Shown here: positions 33,299 to 42,900 of the stretch, piece after piece
Layout: every line of letters starts with the position of its first letter
Numbering within the stretch: the first letter of the stretch is position 1
Assembly (NCBI GenBank): GCA_037190485.1
Contig: JBBCJB010000004.1
Location: 62,001 to 126,000, forward strand
DNA length: 64,000 nt
Direction of reading: 5' to 3'
Source of the DNA: Parapedobacter sp037190485
Lineage (GTDB): Bacteria; Bacteroidota; Bacteroidia; Sphingobacteriales; Sphingobacteriaceae
Notes under the pieces: generated by a model
The model's input: only the letters and a program-made list of their open reading frames with translations
Told to the model about the DNA's origin: nothing
The model's database searches: none
Position numbers and translations under genes: made by a program

Positions 33299-35491
33299 GT
33301 GAGCAAAACCATCATCGTTTCCAACCGATTGCCCGTCAAAATCATACTTGACGGCGACAACCATACGCTCCAACCCAGCGAGGGTGGTTTGGCAACCGGC
33401 TTGGCGTCTATCCATGCGGAAGGCCAGAACCAGTGGATCGGCTGGCCGGGTGTCTCGTTGGAGCCGGGGCAGCAGCGCGAACATTTCACGGCGCTATTGA
33501 ACCAACGTCGATTGATTCCGATATTTCTTGACGAGGAAGAAATCAATGGCTTCTACGAGGGGTTTTCCAATGAGGTCCTGTGGCCGGTTTTTCATTACAT
33601 GCCCAATTACGCCCACTACACGCTGCACAATTGGGAAATTTACCGCGCCGTGAATCGACGCTTCTGCGACCTGGTCCTGGAACACGCCGCTCCCGATGAT
33701 ACCATCTGGGTACACGATTACCAGCTATTGCTGCTGCCCGGCATGCTTCGCGCTGCGCTGCCGGACGCGACAATCGGATTCTTCCAGCACATCCCATTCC
33801 CGTCGCAGGAGTTGTTCCGGCTCATTCCATGGCGCAAGGAATTACTGGACGGCATGCTCGGCGCGGATTTGCTCGGCTTCCACACGTTTGACGATGTACG
33901 CCACTTCATCAGCTCTGCCACCCGGCTCACGCCAACCAACAACAACGCCAACCGGTTGGAAGTTGACGGCCGAACGATCGTGGCCGAGCCCTTTCCGATG
34001 GGCATCGATGCCACCAAGTTTTCGGCTTTGGCCGACAACGACGAGGTCATCAGGCGGGTCGACGAACTCCGTTCGCGATTCCAAGGGCAACGCATCGTGC
34101 TGTCGATCGATCGGCTGGATTACAGCAAGGGGATTCTCCAGCGGTTGGCTGCCTTTGAATTATTCCTGCAAGAAAACCCCGTTTTCCATAAACAGGTCAA
34201 GCTTTTCATGGTCGTTGTCCCATCGCGGGATACGGTACCCCAATACAGTGAATTGAAAGACCAGATCGATCGCGCGGTAGGCCGGATCAATGCCACCTAC
34301 GGCACGTATGACTGGTTTCCGGTGGCCTACTTTTACCAAGGCTACCCCGTAACCGAAATCGCCGCGCTATACAAGATTGCCGATGTTTGCCTGGTAACAC
34401 CGATGCGCGACGGCATGAACCTGGTGAGCAAGGAATACATCGCCTGTCGGAACGACGAAACGGGGGTATTGATCCTCAGCGAGATGGCCGGCGCCGCCAA
34501 GGAGTTAATCGACGCGTTGGTGGTGAATCCAAACAACGTCCACGAAATCAGCGACGCTTTGGTCCGCGCATTGCGCATGGCACCTGAAGGAATGAAAAAG
34601 CGCATGGCTGCCATGCGCGAGATCGTCTTTAAATTCAACGTACAACATTGGGCAACCCTTTTCATGAATAGACTATCCGAAATCAAGAACATGCAATCCA
34701 ACACCAAGGCCAGGCTGGTGAGCACGGCAATCGAAGACCGGATCGTCGGCCAGTACCGGGAAACCGAAAGCCGGTTACTGTTGCTCGACTACGATGGCAC
34801 GTTGGTCGGTTTCCAGGACGACATCGACAAAGCATCGCCGGATGACGAACTCTACCTATTGCTGGACACGTTGGAAGCTGACCTACGCAACCACATCGTC
34901 ATCATCAGCGGACGCAAGCATAGCACGTTGGAAAAGTGGTTCCCGGGACGTACCTATAGCCTGATTGCCGAACACGGGGTTTGGACCAAGGAGCCAGATA
35001 CCGATTGGCTACTCAAAAGCGGGCTGGCCGACTATTGGAAAAGCGAGGTGGGGGCATTGATGGAAACCTTCGCGGATCGCACACCGGGCGCCTTCGTCGA
35101 AGAGAAAAGCTATTCGCTCGCCTGGCACTACCGCAAGGTGCAACGCGACCTCGGCCCGCTGCGGGCGCACGAACTGATCGACAGCCTCCGGGATTACTCG
35201 GCCACGTTCGGCCTGCAGTTGCTGGATGGCGACAAGGTCGTGGAAATCCGCAGTGCCGAAGTAAACAAGGGCAGGGCCACGCTAGACATCCTGCACCAGA
35301 GCCACTACGATTTCATCCTGTCCATCGGCGACGACCGCACCGATGAAGATACGTTCCAGGTGCTACCGCCCGAAGCCTTTACCATCAAAGTGGGCACGGA
35401 CGTGTCAGCAGCACGATTCTACCTCAAGCAGCAGTCGGATGTCCGGCCGTTGCTCAGCAAACTCGCCGCCATTTCGGCGGCGACCGATTAA
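33299..35491 (+). CDS. Bifunctional trehalose-6-phosphate synthase/phosphatase (OtsA-OtsB fusion)
   Basis: The 730-residue product fuses both steps of trehalose synthesis. The GT20 OtsA half (about 1-460) shows IIVSNRLPVKI, SEGGLATGL, WVHDYQLLLLPGML, FFQHIPFPSQELF, SIDRLDYSKGI and TPMRDGMNLVSKEYIA. The HAD-type OtsB half begins near 490 with LLLLDYDGTLVGF; the nucleophile aspartate is near residue 497. It continues with VIISGRKHSTLEKW and ILSIGDDRTDEDTF. I used the GTG at 33299, which gives MSKTIIVSNR; the open frame upstream is not conserved-looking. It converges on the GH15 gene with overlapping stops, and the two probably form a trehalose unit. Confidence 0.94.
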   Translation: MSKTIIVSNRLPVKIILDGDNHTLQPSEGGLATGLASIHAEGQNQWIGWPGVSLEPGQQREHFTALLNQRRLIPIFLDEEEINGFYEGFSNEVLWPVFHYMPNYAHYTLHNWEIYRAVNRRFCDLVLEHAAPDDTIWVHDYQLLLLPGMLRAALPDATIGFFQHIPFPSQELFRLIPWRKELLDGMLGADLLGFHTFDDVRHFISSATRLTPTNNNANRLEVDGRTIVAEPFPMGIDATKFSALADNDEVIRRVDELRSRFQGQRIVLSIDRLDYSKGILQRLAAFELFLQENPVFHKQVKLFMVVVPSRDTVPQYSELKDQIDRAVGRINATYGTYDWFPVAYFYQGYPVTEIAALYKIADVCLVTPMRDGMNLVSKEYIACRNDETGVLILSEMAGAAKELIDALVVNPNNVHEISDALVRALRMAPEGMKKRMAAMREIVFKFNVQHWATLFMNRLSEIKNMQSNTKARLVSTAIEDRIVGQYRETESRLLLLDYDGTLVGFQDDIDKASPDDELYLLLDTLEADLRNHIVIISGRKHSTLEKWFPGRTYSLIAEHGVWTKEPDTDWLLKSGLADYWKSEVGALMETFADRTPGAFVEEKSYSLAWHYRKVQRDLGPLRAHELIDSLRDYSATFGLQLLDGDKVVEIRSAEVNKGRATLDILHQSHYDFILSIGDDRTDEDTFQVLPPEAFTIKVGTDVSAARFYLKQQSDVRPLLSKLAAISAATD

Positions 35492-37275
35492 CCCACGAAA
35501 ATGGGCCGATCCAGTTTCATGGCGATCCGGTAAGCGGCATTCATGAGCCCCACATGGCTATAGGCCTGTGGGAAATTGCCCCATTGGCTCCCGTTGGATT
35601 CATCCACGTCTTCGCTGAACAGCATCAGGTGATTGGCATAGGAGAGCAATCGCTCGAAGGTTTCGATGGCTTCGTCTACCCGCCCTACGCAAGCCAACGC
35701 CTCCACATACCAGAAAGCACAAATCAGGAAGGTGGTCTTGGGCTTGCCGAAATCGTCTGCATGGAGGTAGCGGTAAAATAACCCCTGCGGGGTCTTCAAC
35801 TCGCGCTCCAGCCCCATGAGGTGCTGCTGCGCTTTCGCTGAGGTTGGATCCAGGTAATGCATCATGATCAGCTGCAGCGTACTGGCATCCAAATGGGGGC
35901 TACCGGTGGCATTGGTATACACCATGCGCTCGGCGTCGTAGCAAGACTCGATGTGGTAGGCAGCACGTTCCATCAGTTTTTCGGCCCGATCCATCAACTG
36001 CCGGTCGCCAATGAGCTTGCCGATCTTGTGCGCTGCCGAACTCCCAGCCCACTGGAACAGGTTGGAATAGCAATGGTGGTTGGCAAAGTTCCGGAATTCC
36101 CAGATCCCCGCATCCTTCTCGTCAATGGTTTTTTCGATTTTCCGGAGGATGTAGTCTACCCAGCGGCCGGCATCAGAACGCTCCTTGAAAACAAAGCGAT
36201 AGTCGGTGTATAATGGTAGCAAGGCAATCATCGCCTGCCCATATACATCATTCTGGATGTGTTCGTAAGCTTGGTTACCGATCCGGACCGGTTTGTTGCC
36301 GAGATAACCATCGAGGTGATCCAATAGGTGTTCCGTCAATCGCGCTTGGCCGTTGATTCCATAGAGCGGCTGCAACCTGCCGGTATCGGCATGGGTAATG
36401 TTGGTGATGTAATTGGCATAGAGCTCCATCTCTTCGAACTGCCCGATATGGTTCAATGCGGTCAGCACGTAATAGCTGTCACGCAGCCAACAATAGCGAT
36501 AATCCCAATTCCGGCCACTTCCGGGATGCTCCGGCAGGCTGGTGGTACCCGCGGCGATGATGGCCCCCGTATCTTCGTACTGGTGGATCTTCAGGGCCAA
36601 TGCCGACCGGATGACGGCTTCCTGGTAGAACGACGAAATGGTCGCGTGTTTGATCCACGTACGCCAATAGCCGATGGTTTCCCGGAGGAAGTGTTCGACC
36701 GTATGTTCGAGTGGCGCTTCGAGCGGCTGCCCGTAGGTGAGCACGAGGTATTTGGTCTCGCCCAACACCAATGACTCATCGCCGAATAGGTGGCTGATCG
36801 GGACATTTGTCGTGAGGCGCATGTGTTCCACGCCATTGCTGAATGCGACGTGATTGCTTCCCCTAGACCTGGAGAATGGTGCTCGGCCATAATCGCTTAC
36901 CGGATCGCAGACCACCCGGACGCGCGGCCGGTTGTCCAAGGGCTCGATTTTCCGGATTAGCATCAGCGGCTTGAAATAACGGTCGTATTGCCTGAACCGG
37001 GGCGCGAAGTCGGTGACCCGGTAGCTGCCGTCGGCAGTGGTAATTTCTGTGCACAGCACGTTGGTATTCTCGATGTAGTATTGCGTGCTCGAATATTCGC
37101 CGATGGGTTGAATGGAAAACCGCCCGCCTTTGCCGGCGTCCAATAAGCTTCCGAACACGAACGAGCTATCGAAGGCAGGCCAACACAGCCACGAGATGTT
37201 CGTGTCGCGTTGTACATGTGCCAAGTAGCTGCAGTTGCCGATTATTCCGCTGTTATAGACGTGTCGATTTTCCAT
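35488..37275 (-). CDS. GH15 glucoamylase/trehalase-family glycosidase
   Basis: The product (595 residues from the ATG at 37275) is an (alpha/alpha)6 glycosidase. MENRHVYNSGIIGNCSYLAH and WLCWPAFDSSFVFGSLLDA form the N-terminal domain. NWDYRYCWLRDSYYVLTAL is the GH15 hallmark, and QNDVYGQAMIALLPLY follows. No signal peptide is seen, so it is cytoplasmic. Because it faces otsAB and GH15 includes known trehalases, trehalose hydrolysis is my first choice. Glucan 1,4-alpha-glucosidase is the alternative. The stops of the two genes share TTAA. A clear promoter (TTG, 19 bp, TATTTTTG) lies upstream. Confidence 0.92.
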   Translation of the reverse strand: MENRHVYNSGIIGNCSYLAHVQRDTNISWLCWPAFDSSFVFGSLLDAGKGGRFSIQPIGEYSSTQYYIENTNVLCTEITTADGSYRVTDFAPRFRQYDRYFKPLMLIRKIEPLDNRPRVRVVCDPVSDYGRAPFSRSRGSNHVAFSNGVEHMRLTTNVPISHLFGDESLVLGETKYLVLTYGQPLEAPLEHTVEHFLRETIGYWRTWIKHATISSFYQEAVIRSALALKIHQYEDTGAIIAAGTTSLPEHPGSGRNWDYRYCWLRDSYYVLTALNHIGQFEEMELYANYITNITHADTGRLQPLYGINGQARLTEHLLDHLDGYLGNKPVRIGNQAYEHIQNDVYGQAMIALLPLYTDYRFVFKERSDAGRWVDYILRKIEKTIDEKDAGIWEFRNFANHHCYSNLFQWAGSSAAHKIGKLIGDRQLMDRAEKLMERAAYHIESCYDAERMVYTNATGSPHLDASTLQLIMMHYLDPTSAKAQQHLMGLERELKTPQGLFYRYLHADDFGKPKTTFLICAFWYVEALACVGRVDEAIETFERLLSYANHLMLFSEDVDESNGSQWGNFPQAYSHVGLMNAAYRIAMKLDRPIFVG

Positions 37276-37326
37276 TCCTGATCGTATTTGGGGTAATGAT
37301 AAAAGAAATACCAGTACGAGGTACCC

Positions 37327-37356
37327 CAAAAATAAGAAAAACCGCTGTAATCACAA
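37327..37356 (-). promoter_or_regulatory. GH15 gene promoter
   Basis: On the minus strand TTG (37356-37354) and TATTTTTG (37334-37327) are 19 bp apart. The TTG lies within the last codons of the GNAT gene, so the GH15 gene has its own promoter inside the run of minus-strand genes. Confidence 0.75.
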
Positions 37357-37854
37357 GGATTTCTGCATCACGAAATCATTCAGTACGTAGCCGTGATAGG
37401 GTATATCCACGGTTTCGGTGATGACAAAGCCCTGATGTCGGTAATAGGTTACGGCGGGATTGTCGCGGTTGACATTCAATTCCAGGCTGTGCATCCCCAA
37501 CGCCATGGCCGCTTCGGCTACGTGCCCGATCAATCGCTTGCCCGTACCTTTTCCTTGCTCGGAAGCGAGCACATAGAGTTTCTCGATCCGCATGACCAGC
37601 GGATCCGCAGGCTTTGGGCGGAACCCAGCGAATCCTACGGTTTGGCCATCGTGCAAGGCAAGCGAAAAATGCTGTCCGGCTTCCATTTGCGCATGCAAGG
37701 CTTCTTCCGTGTACTGGTTGGCAAGCATGAGCGCGATTTGAGCGTGGGGGATGTAGTCCCGGTAGGTAGGCCACCAAATGGCATGGGCCAATCGGTGGAT
37801 GGTGGCGACATCGGCATCGGTGGCCGCGACAATGGAAGGCAAAGGCTTACGCAT
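37351..37854 (-). CDS. GNAT-family N-acetyltransferase
   Basis: The 167-residue product has the GNAT fold. ADVATIHRLAHAIWWPTYRD is the N-terminal part. KLYVLASEQGKGTGKRLIGH includes the acetyl-CoA binding Q/RxxGxG motif (QGKGTG). SLELNVNRDNPAVTYYRHQGF is motif B. The substrate is unknown; small GNATs of this shape often act on amines or protein N-termini. Its start overlaps the M20 gene end by 8 bp, so the two are translated in series. Confidence 0.93.
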   Translation of the reverse strand: MRKPLPSIVAATDADVATIHRLAHAIWWPTYRDYIPHAQIALMLANQYTEEALHAQMEAGQHFSLALHDGQTVGFAGFRPKPADPLVMRIEKLYVLASEQGKGTGKRLIGHVAEAAMALGMHSLELNVNRDNPAVTYYRHQGFVITETVDIPYHGYVLNDFVMQKSL

Positions 37855-39031
37855 TGCCCAACCGGCGCAAAGCGATGTAGGCCATCAGTCCGGTGCTCAA
37901 CGCCAATGCGTGTTCATCGATGTCAAAGCCCGGCGTATGAACGGAAGCGGTGATGCCTTTGGCTTCGTTGCCCGTGCCCAAACGATAGAAACAGGCATCG
38001 GCAACCTGCGAATAATACGCAAAATCTTCCGATGCAGGCCACAGCTCGAGATCCAGCACCTGTTCCTTACCCAAGTACTCTTCGGCATAGCCACGGGCGG
38101 CGGCCGTTACTTTTTCTTCGTTTATCAATACCGGATAGCCGTTTCGAACTTCAAAGTCGCACGATCCCCCCATGCTTTCCGCGATGCCAACGGCCAGTTG
38201 AACCATGCGCACGTGGGCTTCCTTGCGCCACTGCTCGTCAAACGTACGGAAGGTCCCTTCCAGGTACACCTCATCGGGTATGACGTTGGTAGCACCATTG
38301 GCGATAACCTTACCGAAAGAAAGCACGGTGGGCATTTTGGGGTCGGCCATTCGGCTCACGACCTGTTGCAGCGCGGTGATGATGTGTGCCGTGATGATAA
38401 TCGGGTCGATGTTATTCTGGGGCTGCGCAGCGTGTCCCCCTTTTCCCTTCACCTTGACATACAGTTCATCGGACGAAGCCATGTATTTGCCCGCCCGGAA
38501 CCCGACCTTGCCGGCGGGGATCGCGGGCATCACGTGCTGGCCGATGACGGCGTGCGGTGCGGGATCGCGCAACACGCCCCCAGCGACCATCAGGCTGGCG
38601 CCCCCTGGCAATCGTTCCTCTCCGGGTTGAAAAATCAATTTGACCGTACCACCGAACTCGGCTTTCAGGGATTGCAGGATACGCGCCGTGCCCAATAAGG
38701 ACGAGGTATGTGCGTCGTGCCCACAAGCGTGCATCACGCCGTCGTGCTTGGAGCCGTATTCGCGACCTGCCACCTCCTGGATAGGCAGCGCATCCATATC
38801 CGCGCGCAGCGCGACGACCTCATCGGACGGACGCTCGCCCACGATGTGGGCCACGATGCCGGTACCCGCCATGGCATGATGTGAAATCCCCAGTCGATCC
38901 AGCTGGGCCTTGACGAACGCCGATGTCTGGTACTCTTCGAATGACAGCTCGGGGTATCGATGCAAGTGCCGCCGTTGGGCAACCGTATCGTCATAGATCT
39001 GGGTGGCTAGGGCCTGGACTTTCGCTTTCAT
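37847..39031 (-). CDS. M20D-family amidohydrolase
   Basis: The 394-residue product is a metal-dependent aminoacylase-like hydrolase. Signatures are HRYPELSFEEYQTSAFVKAQ, VVALRADMDALPIQE, MHACGHDAHTSSLLGTARIL, LIFQPGEERLPGGASLM and the dimerisation domain with GKGGHAAQPQNNIDPI. Near the C-terminus lies a further metal-site region, SEDFAYYSQV. I chose the ATG at 39031 over the in-frame TTG at 39040. It probably cleaves N-acyl amino acids in the cytoplasm. It starts 14 bp after the SPOR gene stop. Confidence 0.94.
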   Translation of the reverse strand: MKAKVQALATQIYDDTVAQRRHLHRYPELSFEEYQTSAFVKAQLDRLGISHHAMAGTGIVAHIVGERPSDEVVALRADMDALPIQEVAGREYGSKHDGVMHACGHDAHTSSLLGTARILQSLKAEFGGTVKLIFQPGEERLPGGASLMVAGGVLRDPAPHAVIGQHVMPAIPAGKVGFRAGKYMASSDELYVKVKGKGGHAAQPQNNIDPIIITAHIITALQQVVSRMADPKMPTVLSFGKVIANGATNVIPDEVYLEGTFRTFDEQWRKEAHVRMVQLAVGIAESMGGSCDFEVRNGYPVLINEEKVTAAARGYAEEYLGKEQVLDLELWPASEDFAYYSQVADACFYRLGTGNEAKGITASVHTPGFDIDEHALALSTGLMAYIALRRLGNA

Positions 39032-39045
39032 CGTTCGCAAACGCG

Positions 39046-39492
39046 CTATTGATAAACGTATATCTCCTCGGTAAAAACAAACACGTTGTTGAACTGCTTG
39101 CGCAACCCTTGCATGAGATCCTGTGCTTCGGCCCTACTTCGGAAATCACCCACTTTCACACGGTAATTGGGTTCCTCGTAACTCACATACGTATCAAGGT
39201 CTTTGTACAAGCGTTTGAAACGGGCCTGTTCGGCATACGCCTCCGTCCGGTTGGCCCCTGAATAGATCTGCACGCGGAAACCCATGGCCGTGGTGCGGGT
39301 GGCATTTTTCTTGTCCACGACAGACGGCTTGCTGCCGGAAGTGGCCGTGATGTTTGTTCCCATCCGGTGCCGTTGCATGAGCGCAATCAGCGGATCGGCC
39401 ACGACTTCCACCTCGCCCTTCCGCTGGGCATGGCCGGCCAAACAACAAGCCATCAGTAATGCGAAGGCCAATGAACCGTGTTTATGCGCCAT
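39046..39492 (-). CDS. SPOR-domain protein, exported
   Basis: The product (148 residues from the ATG at 39492) has a signal peptide (HGSLAFALLMACCLAGHAQ) and a C-terminal SPOR domain (MGFRVQIYSGANRTEAYAEQ; YRVKVGDFRSRAEAQDLMQG). SPOR domains bind denuded glycan strands of peptidoglycan, so the protein probably acts in the periplasm at sites of wall remodelling. The start overlaps the secA stop by 11 bp. Confidence 0.88.
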   Translation of the reverse strand: MAHKHGSLAFALLMACCLAGHAQRKGEVEVVADPLIALMQRHRMGTNITATSGSKPSVVDKKNATRTTAMGFRVQIYSGANRTEAYAEQARFKRLYKDLDTYVSYEEPNYRVKVGDFRSRAEAQDLMQGLRKQFNNVFVFTEEIYVYQ

Positions 39493-42400
39493 GGCAATTC
39501 TTGTATTTCTTGCCACTGCCGCACGGGCAGGGATCGTTTCGTCCTACCTTTTGTTCATTACGGACGGGTTGGGTGCGTTGCACCTCCCGCGTATCGTCTA
39601 CCGGCGCACCGCCTCCGGAAGCCACCAATTCCGGCTTCGAGGTTTTCACGCGTGCTTCCTGCTTGGGCAGTGGCCTGGCCTCACGTACGTCATGCGGCTG
39701 TTGGTTGGGTATTTCGCCCTTGAACAAGAAGCTGACAATGTCTTTGTTCATGCTCACGAGCATCCCCTTGAAGAGGTTAAAGGCCTCCATCTTGTAGATG
39801 ATGATCGGATCTTTCTGCTCGTATACGGCATTCTGGACGGATTGTTTGAGTTCGTCCATGTCTCGTAGGTGTTCCTTCCAAGCTTCGTCGATCAGCGCGA
39901 GCACGATTCCCTTTTCAAAGGATTTGAATACCTCCTTGCCCCCTGTTTCCACGGCCTTCTTCAGGTTGGTACCCACCTGTATGCCCCGCAGTCCATCCGA
40001 GAACGGCACGACGATATTCTCGATCTGCCCCCCGCGTGTGGCAAATACGTCAGTCAACACGGGCAAGGTTTGCTTGGCGATTTTCTCCGCTTTCGCATGG
40101 TAATCGGCGATGACCTGCGCAAAAAGCCTATCGGTCAATGTCTCGATATTGCTATTCGTGAATTCCGCAGCATCGATTTCCGGATCGAGCGCGAATATTC
40201 GGATGACTTCCAATTGGAAATCGTCGTAGGTGCCCGACTCCTTGTTGGTCGCCACCACTTCTTCGACCACATCGAAAATGGTGTTGTTCAAGTCCACGTC
40301 CAAGCGATCGCCAAACAAGGCGTTCTTGCGTTTGGCATAAATGACGGTACGCTGCGAGTTCATCACGTCATCGTACTCCAGCAAGCGTTTGCGTATGCCG
40401 AAGTTGTTTTCCTCTACCTTTTTCTGTGCCCGTTCGATCGACCGCGTAAGCATGCTATGCTGCATGACCTCGCCTTCCTCCACCCCCATGCGCACCATGA
40501 TGTTGGAAATCCGCTCGGACGCAAACAGCCGCATCAGCGGATCTTCCAGCGACACAAAGAATTGGGACGATCCGGGATCGCCCTGCCGTCCGGCACGACC
40601 GCGCAATTGCCGGTCTACACGGCGGGATTCATGGCGCTCGGTACCGATGATGGCTAGACCGCCCGCATCCTTGACGCCAGGCCCCAGCTTGATGTCCGTA
40701 CCACGGCCAGCCATGTTGGTGGCAATCGTAACCATCCCCGGCTGTCCGGCTTCCGCCACGATATCGGCCTCGCGTTGATGGAGCTTGGCATTCAGCACAT
40801 TGTGTTTCACTTGACGGAGCTTGAGCATCCGGCTCAGCAATTCGGATATTTCAACCGACGTAGTACCCACCAACACCGGACGTCCTTCTTGCGTAAGCTT
40901 GTGGATCTCTTCGGCGACGGCGTTGTACTTCTCGCGGGCCGTACGGTAAATCAGATCTTGTCGATCTTCGCGTTGCATCACCACGTTGGTGGGAATCTCC
41001 ACGACATCCAGCTTGTAGATCTGCCAGAGTTCACCGGCCTCGGTGACTGCGGTTCCGGTCATGCCCGCCAGCTTGTGGTACATCCGGAAGTAATTCTGTA
41101 AGGTGATGGTGGCATAGGTCTGCGTCGCGTCTTCGACCTTGACGTTTTCCTTGGCCTCGATGGCTTGGTGCAGGCCATCCGAGTAGCGGCGCCCCTCCAT
41201 GATTCGGCCCGTCTGCTCATCAACGATCTTCACCTTGCCTTCATCGATGATGTATTCGTCATCGCGCTCGAACAATGTATAGGCCTTGAGCAATTGGTTG
41301 ACCGAATGGATGCGTTCGGACTTGACCGAAAAGTCGCGCATCAGTTCGTCTTTCTTGGCCAACTTTTCCTCTGCGGTCAGGTTGGATTTCTCGATTTCCG
41401 CCACGTCGCTACCCACATCGGGCATGATGAAGAAATTGGCGTCCTCGCCCGAAGCCGTGATCAGTTCGATGCCCTTTTCCGTCAACTCGACCTGATTATT
41501 CTTTTCGTCGATGACGAAGTAGAGTTCGGCATCGGCCTTGGGCATGTTCTTGCTTTGCTCTTGTAAGTAATAATTTTCGGTCTTCTGCAAGACCTGCCGA
41601 TTGCTGCCCTCGCTCAGGAACTTGATCAGCGCCTTGTATTTGGGCAAGCCGCGGTGCGCGCGCAAGAGCGCCAGCCCGCCACCTTCCGGACTGGTATCGC
41701 CGCTGGCGATGGCCTTTTTGGCCTCATTGAGCACGCCGTTGATAAACGTCTTCTGGGTATTGACCAAGCGTTCGATCCGGGGCTTCAGCTCGTAGAATTC
41801 GTGCTGATCGCCTCGCGGTATCGGCCCTGAAATGATCAACGGCGTACGGGCGTCATCGATCAATACCGAGTCCACCTCATCCACCATCGCGAAATGCAAT
41901 TTACGCTGAACCAATGCTTCTGGCGACTGCGCCATATTGTCACGCAAATAATCGAAGCCGAATTCGTTGTTGGTGCCAAACACGATATCAGCGGCATAAG
42001 CGTTTCGCCTAGCCGGTGAATTGGGTTGGTGCTTATCGATGCAATCCACGCGCAAGCCATGAAACTCGAACAGCGGCCCGTTCCACTCGGAGTCCCGCCG
42101 GGCGAGGTAATCGTTCACCGTAACGATGTGTACCCCTTGCCCTGACAACGCATTTAGGTACGCGGGGAGGGTACCCACCAACGTCTTCCCTTCACCGGTG
42201 GCCATCTCGGCGATCTTGCCTTCGTGTAACACGATACCGCCGATGAGCTGGACATCGTAATGCACCATATTCCAGGTCACCTCATTGCCCGCTGCCACCC
42301 AAGTGTGCTTCCAGACCGCTTTGTCGCCGACGATTTGTACATGCGGTTTCGTGGCCGCGAGTTCACGATCGAAATCCGACGCTGTCACTTCCAGCGTCTC

Positions 42401-42772
42401 ATGCTCCGTAAGTCGGCGCGCCGTCTCTTTCACCACCGCGAACGCCTCCGGAAGGATTTGCATCAACACCTCTTCCAGCTTTTTGTCGCGGTCCTTGCCC
42501 AGTTTGTCAACCTTGTCATACAAGGCCGTCTTCTGCGCCATGTCTACCCCCTCCTGCTCGGCCTCGGCTTTGAGGTCATTGATTTCTTGATCGATGTCGG
42601 CCAGACATTCCTTGATGCGCTGTTTGAAATCCGCCGTCTTGGCCCTGAGCTCGTCATTGCCCAATGCCTCCAGCTTGGCGTATTCTTCCTTGATTTTGAC
42701 TACCAGCGGTTGAATATGTTTGATATCGCGATCAGACTTACTACCGAATATTTTACTTAAAAATGTGAACAT
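39482..42772 (-). CDS. secA: Preprotein translocase ATPase SecA
   Basis: The 1096-residue product drives Sec export. The N-terminus (MFTFLSKIFGSKSDRDIK) is typical. Walker A is MATGEGKTLVGTLPAYL near residue 192. HYDVQLIGGIVLHEGKIAEM, VNDYLARRDSEWNGPLFEFH, YADGL-type helicase segments and GRGTDIKLGPGV follow. RQLRGRAGRQGDPGSSQFF is the C-terminal motor motif. The tail ends with a zinc-binding SEC-C motif (NDPCPCGSGKKYKNCH). The length exceeds that of E. coli SecA because of the internal insertion usual in Bacteroidota. Confidence 0.98.
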   Translation of the reverse strand: MFTFLSKIFGSKSDRDIKHIQPLVVKIKEEYAKLEALGNDELRAKTADFKQRIKECLADIDQEINDLKAEAEQEGVDMAQKTALYDKVDKLGKDRDKKLEEVLMQILPEAFAVVKETARRLTEHETLEVTASDFDRELAATKPHVQIVGDKAVWKHTWVAAGNEVTWNMVHYDVQLIGGIVLHEGKIAEMATGEGKTLVGTLPAYLNALSGQGVHIVTVNDYLARRDSEWNGPLFEFHGLRVDCIDKHQPNSPARRNAYAADIVFGTNNEFGFDYLRDNMAQSPEALVQRKLHFAMVDEVDSVLIDDARTPLIISGPIPRGDQHEFYELKPRIERLVNTQKTFINGVLNEAKKAIASGDTSPEGGGLALLRAHRGLPKYKALIKFLSEGSNRQVLQKTENYYLQEQSKNMPKADAELYFVIDEKNNQVELTEKGIELITASGEDANFFIMPDVGSDVAEIEKSNLTAEEKLAKKDELMRDFSVKSERIHSVNQLLKAYTLFERDDEYIIDEGKVKIVDEQTGRIMEGRRYSDGLHQAIEAKENVKVEDATQTYATITLQNYFRMYHKLAGMTGTAVTEAGELWQIYKLDVVEIPTNVVMQREDRQDLIYRTAREKYNAVAEEIHKLTQEGRPVLVGTTSVEISELLSRMLKLRQVKHNVLNAKLHQREADIVAEAGQPGMVTIATNMAGRGTDIKLGPGVKDAGGLAIIGTERHESRRVDRQLRGRAGRQGDPGSSQFFVSLEDPLMRLFASERISNIMVRMGVEEGEVMQHSMLTRSIERAQKKVEENNFGIRKRLLEYDDVMNSQRTVIYAKRKNALFGDRLDVDLNNTIFDVVEEVVATNKESGTYDDFQLEVIRIFALDPEIDAAEFTNSNIETLTDRLFAQVIADYHAKAEKIAKQTLPVLTDVFATRGGQIENIVVPFSDGLRGIQVGTNLKKAVETGGKEVFKSFEKGIVLALIDEAWKEHLRDMDELKQSVQNAVYEQKDPIIIYKMEAFNLFKGMLVSMNKDIVSFLFKGEIPNQQPHDVREARPLPKQEARVKTSKPELVASGGGAPVDDTREVQRTQPVRNEQKVGRNDPCPCGSGKKYKNCHGA

Positions 42773-42855
42773 TAGCTGTTGTAATTACTAAAATGACAGA
42801 CCACATGGTCAATAATGGCACCAAAACGGCACTTCCGACAATATGGCATCATGGA

Positions 42856-42863
42856 CAAAGTTA
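42856..42863 (-). promoter_or_regulatory. Possible secA -7 promoter element
   Basis: TAACTTTG on the minus strand matches TAnnTTTG, 84 bp before the secA ATG. The expected -33 TTG is not found; the position is occupied by the heptanucleotide repeat at 42871-42898. Confidence 0.45.
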
Positions 42864-42870
42864 GTCAATT

Positions 42871-42898
42871 GATTTTAGATTGTAGATTTTAGATTGCA
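42871..42898. repeat. Heptanucleotide repeat between secA and mqnD, four units
   Basis: Four 7-bp units (GATTTTA, GATTGTA, GATTTTA, GATTGCA) lie immediately after the mqnD stop and before the secA promoter. This is the most regular intergenic member of the class. Confidence 0.85.
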
Positions 42899-42900
42899 TA

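Noticed and set aside
39869..42760. Plus-strand frames of up to 262 codons over secA
   Set aside because: They are antisense to a gene with full SecA motifs and have no recognisable features.
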